From NCBI RefSeq assembly GCF_003254705.1, contig NZ_QFYR01000001.1, positions 1,364,001 through 1,428,000 on the forward strand: a stretch of DNA of 64,000 nucleotides, given 5' to 3'. Under the pieces are notes generated by a model. The model worked only from the letters and a program-made list of their open reading frames with translations, did no database searches and was not told the origin of the DNA. Positions 61,684 to 64,000 of the stretch are shown in pieces (the stretch's first letter is position 1; each line of letters opens with the position of its first letter). Position numbers and translations under genes: made by a program. This DNA is from Phenylobacterium deserti. GTDB taxonomy: Bacteria > Pseudomonadota > Alphaproteobacteria > Caulobacterales > Caulobacteraceae.

Positions 61684-62489
61684 CCCCCCGCGAGCGCGAG
61701 TTCATCGCCAAGCTGTGCGCCGCCCGCGCCGGCCTAAGCGTTCCCGCCGACAAGGACTACCTGCTGGAAAGCCGCTTGGCCCCGGTCGCCCGCCGCGAAG
61801 GTTTCGGCTCGGTGGCCGAGCTCGTGCAGGCTTTGCGGGGACGCGCCGACGAGGTCCAGGTCTGGGCCTCCGTGGAAGCCATGACCCTGCCCGACACCGC
61901 CTTCTTCCGTGACGGCGAGGTGCTTGAGGCCCTGTGGTCGGCCTTGCCGGCCATGGCGCAGCGCGGATCAGCACCCTTGCGGATCTGGAGCGCCGGCTGC
62001 GCGTCCGGGCAGGAGATCTACTCCCTGGCCATGCTGCTGGAGGAGCGGCCGATCCCCGGCGTGCAGGTCGAGCTCTTCGCCTCGGACATCGCCGAGCGTC
62101 AGCTGGAGAAGGCGCAGGCCGGCGTCTACTCGCAATTCGAGGTCCAGCGAGGCCTTTCCGCCCGCCGCCTGATCCGCCACTTCGAGAAGCGCGACGAAGC
62201 CTTCCTGCTGTCTCGCCGCGTGCGCCAGCATGTTCGCTGGCGGCGCGTGAACCTGGTGGAGGACCTGACCTCGCTCGGTCAGTTCGACGTGGTGCTCTGC
62301 CGGCACGTCCTTTCCGGGCTCACGAACGAGGGGCGCAACCGCGCCGTGGATGGTCTGGTCCAGGCCGTCGCTCCCGGGGGGCTACTCGTGCTCTCGCCCG
62401 GCGATGACGTCGGTGACCGCCTGCCGACGTTCCTTGGCGTGCCCGGCGCCTTCGGCGGCGCGCCAACGCGTCGCTCAGCGGCCGCCTGA
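61680..62489 (+). CDS. CheR-type methyltransferase (CheRIII-like)
   Basis: 269 residues from a GTG at 61680. An N-terminal helical domain (about 1-80, with DYLLESRLAPVARREGF) precedes a SAM-binding domain: TLPDTAFFRD, RIWSAGCASGQEIYSLAM, FASDIAERQLEKAQAGVY and FDVVLCRHVL. CheR methylates glutamates of chemoreceptors. No che receptor or cheB is near. It overlaps the receiver gene by four bases, as in Caulobacter. Confidence 0.92.
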   Translation: MTPREREFIAKLCAARAGLSVPADKDYLLESRLAPVARREGFGSVAELVQALRGRADEVQVWASVEAMTLPDTAFFRDGEVLEALWSALPAMAQRGSAPLRIWSAGCASGQEIYSLAMLLEERPIPGVQVELFASDIAERQLEKAQAGVYSQFEVQRGLSARRLIRHFEKRDEAFLLSRRVRQHVRWRRVNLVEDLTSLGQFDVVLCRHVLSGLTNEGRNRAVDGLVQAVAPGGLLVLSPGDDVGDRLPTFLGVPGAFGGAPTRRSAAA

Positions 62490-62492
62490 ACT

Positions 62493-62518
62493 GGAACCGT
62501 GTTTAAGCGCCGCCGGTT
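62493..62518 (+). promoter_or_regulatory. EcfG-like promoter inside the end of the cheR region
   Basis: GGAAC at 62493-62497, 17-base spacer, GGTT at 62515-62518 (one mismatch to CGTT). Only 14 bases separate it from the ATG at 62533, which is short, so support is modest. Confidence 0.35.
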
Positions 62519-62532
62519 GGGGAAGCGCACAG

Positions 62533-62715
62533 ATGACGAAGAAGATCGATCAGGAGACGCGGTCCTGGCCTGAGAACGGAGAGGCGGAGGCGGCGCTCAG
62601 CTCCCTGAGGGGCGGCTTGGAGCGCATCCGCTCGAAGGTTGAGCTGGCGCGCCAAGCGCTGCAGCCGGCCCGGGATGAGACGCCCGGTGAGACCGATCCG
62701 TCGGACCGCGTCTAG
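62533..62715 (+). CDS. Small helical acidic protein, unrecognised
   Basis: 60 residues from the ATG at 62533 with GGGGAAG upstream. One helix (AEAALSSLRGGLERIRSKVE followed by LARQALQ) and polar ends. No signal peptide. No family recognised. It is followed by a terminator-like hairpin. Confidence 0.6.
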   Translation: MTKKIDQETRSWPENGEAEAALSSLRGGLERIRSKVELARQALQPARDETPGETDPSDRV

Positions 62716-62742
62716 CGTCACGGCGTAGGCCTAAACGCAGAA

Positions 62743-62771
62743 GGCCCCGCCGCTCAGGGAGCGGCGGGGCC
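62743..62771. terminator. Bidirectional hairpin between small gene and entericidin
   Basis: GGCCCCGCCGCT (62743-62754) pairs perfectly with 62760-62771 around a five-base loop. No clear T-run on either side, so termination efficiency is uncertain. Serves the gene at 62533 and the entericidin gene ending at 62792. Confidence 0.6.
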
Positions 62772-62791
62772 GATTGCATCTGGAACGATGC

Positions 62792-62929
62792 TTATTGCTT
62801 GGCGTCGCGAGCGGTGTCGGTCACGGCCGCGCCCGCGGCGGAAACGTCACGGCCAGCGCCTTCGACGGTGTTGCAGGCGGCCACGGCCATGCTGGCGGCG
62901 ATAGCCGCCAGAACGATGATCTTGCGCAT
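62792..62929 (-). CDS. Entericidin-type small lipoprotein
   Basis: 45 residues from the ATG at 62929, too short for many gene finders. A signal peptide with lipobox (MAVAAC) puts the lipid on Cys19, followed by NTVEGAGRDVSAAGAAVTDT. This is the entericidin A/B pattern of short alanine-rich lipoproteins. A consensus EcfG promoter lies 36 bases upstream of the ATG, so it should belong to the general stress regulon. Confidence 0.88.
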   Translation of the reverse strand: MRKIIVLAAIAASMAVAACNTVEGAGRDVSAAGAAVTDTARDAKQ

Positions 62930-62964
62930 TGGGAAACTCCCGGGGTTTGTTGGTGCCGGGCAGA

Positions 62965-62990
62965 AACGAACTATGCTGCAGCTTGGTTCC
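62965..62990 (-). promoter_or_regulatory. Consensus EcfG (general stress) promoter for entericidin
   Basis: Leftward: GGAAC (62986-62990), 17-base spacer, CGTT (62965-62968), a full match to the consensus. It overlaps the 3' end of the kinase gene. The -10 is 36 bases before the entericidin ATG. Confidence 0.8.
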
Positions 62991-64000
62991 CAGGTGCGCT
63001 CGGGGGCACGTCTTCAGCTGCGGGGGTGGGGAAGAGCAGGCGCGCCGTGATCCCGCCGCCGGGGTTGCGGACCACCTCGGCCCGGCCGCGCAGCTGGCGC
63101 GCGAAGGCAGTCATCAGGGTGCGGCCGACACCCGAGGACACCAGCGCATCGTCCGACGCTTTGCCGTCGTCGCTGATCTCCAGTTCGGCCTCGTCGCCCC
63201 GCACATGGAAGTTCACGTTCAGGATGCCGCCGCGCCCGGCGAAGGCGTGCTTCTGGGCGTTGGTGATCGCTTCCACGGCGAATAGGGCTAGCGGCGCCAG
63301 CCGGTCGGGGTCGATCACCAGGGCGTCGACGGACAGCTCGGTCTGCACCGGCGGACCGTGCAGCATCTCGCCCGCCACCAGCTGAGCGGTCAGCTCTTCC
63401 AGGAACGGACGCAGGTCCACCCGCTTCAGGTCCGGCCCCTGGTAGAGGGCGCGGTAGATCAGGGCCAGGGCGGTGATCCGCTGGCGCGTGTCGGACATGG
63501 CCGCCCGCGCCGCCGGATCGGTCAGCGCCCGCTGCTGCATGTTGAGCAGCGAGGAGATGACCTGCAGGTTGTTCTTCACCCGGTGATGGATCTCGCGCAT
63601 CAGCGCGTCCTTTTGGGCGAGGTTGTCGCGCAGGGTGGCGTCGCGGCCGACGATGGCGGTGGCCATTTCCTGGAGCGTGGCGGCCAGGTCACGGATCTCG
63701 GGCGGGGCTTGCTCGGCCTGCACGGGACGCACGCTCAGGCGGCCCTTGGCGTACAGCGCCGCGATCCGCTGCAGATAGGCGATCCAGCGGATAACCACCC
63801 GCTCGCTCACAACCGTCACCGCGGTCAGGGCGAGCACGAAGGTCAGCAACGGGAAGAGGATGCCGGTCAGCGGGTTGAGCCGCGCCCAGGACAGCACGCC
63901 GGGCGAGCGCGCGGACAGCACCACATAGACGTCGTCCCGCACCACGGGCGCGGCGGAGAACACCCGCCGCTCGCCGTTGCGATCGTCGGCGTACCAGACG
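62971..64000 (-). CDS. HWE/HisKA_2-type sensor histidine kinase, 5' end beyond the window
   Basis: The frame is open to the right edge; at least 343 residues are seen. A transmembrane helix (GILFPLLTFVLALTAVTVVS) and a HAMP-like segment (RWIAYLQRIAALYAKGRLSV) precede a HisKA_2 dimerisation helix REIHHRVKNNLQVISSLLNM with the phospho-His, and an HATPase domain (FAVEAITNAQKHAF, VSSGVGRTLMTAFARQL). The N-terminal sensor, probably periplasmic, lies outside the window. This type often phosphorylates PhyR-type regulators in the general stress response, which would agree with the EcfG promoter at its 3' end. Confidence 0.88.
   Translation of the reverse strand, partial: VWYADDRNGERRVFSAAPVVRDDVYVVLSARSPGVLSWARLNPLTGILFPLLTFVLALTAVTVVSERVVIRWIAYLQRIAALYAKGRLSVRPVQAEQAPPEIRDLAATLQEMATAIVGRDATLRDNLAQKDALMREIHHRVKNNLQVISSLLNMQQRALTDPAARAAMSDTRQRITALALIYRALYQGPDLKRVDLRPFLEELTAQLVAGEMLHGPPVQTELSVDALVIDPDRLAPLALFAVEAITNAQKHAFAGRGGILNVNFHVRGDEAELEISDDGKASDDALVSSGVGRTLMTAFARQLRGRAEVVRNPGGGITARLLFPTPAAEDVPPSAPGNQAAA

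Overview
The window is 64 kb of GC-rich alphaproteobacterial chromosome, most likely from Caulobacterales (Caulobacter, Phenylobacterium or Brevundimonas type). The best marker is the chpT - CheY-like - cheR block at the right end, which matches the Caulobacter phosphorelay neighbourhood. TonB receptors, a FecI/FecR/receptor set, GH3, GH10 and GH13 glycosidases and EcfG-type promoters fit the same group. I see no rRNA, tRNA, CRISPR array, insertion sequence or prophage. All assignments come from reading the sequence; no database search was run.

Layout. 1-5.8 kb (minus strand): a partial S41 peptidase, then a six-gene operon resembling the Fap functional-amyloid system: an Asn/Ser/Asp-repeat secreted protein, its short relative, a periplasmic C39 peptidase, a small secreted protein, an EcfG-like sigma factor, and an outer-membrane barrel with an N-terminal coiled coil. 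6-7.3 kb: a divergent rpoE-chrR pair. 7.3-8.4 kb: small genes, three of them behind EcfG-like promoters. 8.5-29 kb: mostly housekeeping genes, including an alpha/beta hydrolase, MarR, SDR, extensin-like, ClpP-like, GH13, Rieske oxygenase, ald, mtgA, ExbD, a CobW GTPase divergent from DmeF, a beta-lactamase-like lipoprotein, a MocR regulator divergent from a DUF983 protein, and a two-domain retropepsin-like protein. 29.2-33.3 kb: FecI/FecR/TonB receptor. 33.4-40.1 kb: nhaA, a GH3 enzyme, a cobalamin riboswitch with a BtuB-like receptor, and an aldo/keto reductase-like protein that has lost its catalytic tetrad. 40.2-45.7 kb: molybdenum cofactor genes (xdhC; moeA-moaC-moaB-moaE-moaD-moaA read leftwards from moaA; mocA-like). 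45.8-51 kb: cytochrome c, a truncated CysG-like protein, an MHS-family transporter, and a three-gene envelope/stress operon. 51-60.5 kb: a hybrid histidine kinase, gcdH, a GH10 xylanase, piuC with a Fur-box-linked siderophore receptor, cysQ and a DUF3553 protein. 60.5-64 kb: chpT, CheY-like, cheR, an entericidin behind a consensus EcfG promoter, and a partial HWE-type kinase.

How the parts work together. In the leftmost operon the C39 peptidase carries a Sec signal and no ABC transporter, so it should act in the periplasm. Two co-encoded secreted proteins carry motifs like the bacteriocin double-glycine leader (LSxxE[LM]S[ND][MI]x[GA]G), the kind of site C39 peptidases cut. A terminator-like hairpin after the repeat gene could keep that subunit in excess. 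The sigma factor inside the operon belongs to the EcfG-like type and has no adjacent anti-sigma. The whole looks like a divergent secreted amyloid/matrix system with its own processing step and possible stress control.

The only gene-free stretch over 300 bases is 36891-37355; it holds the cobalamin riboswitch. The 5801-6071 and 12915-13186 gaps are divergent promoter regions in which I could not assign a promoter with confidence.
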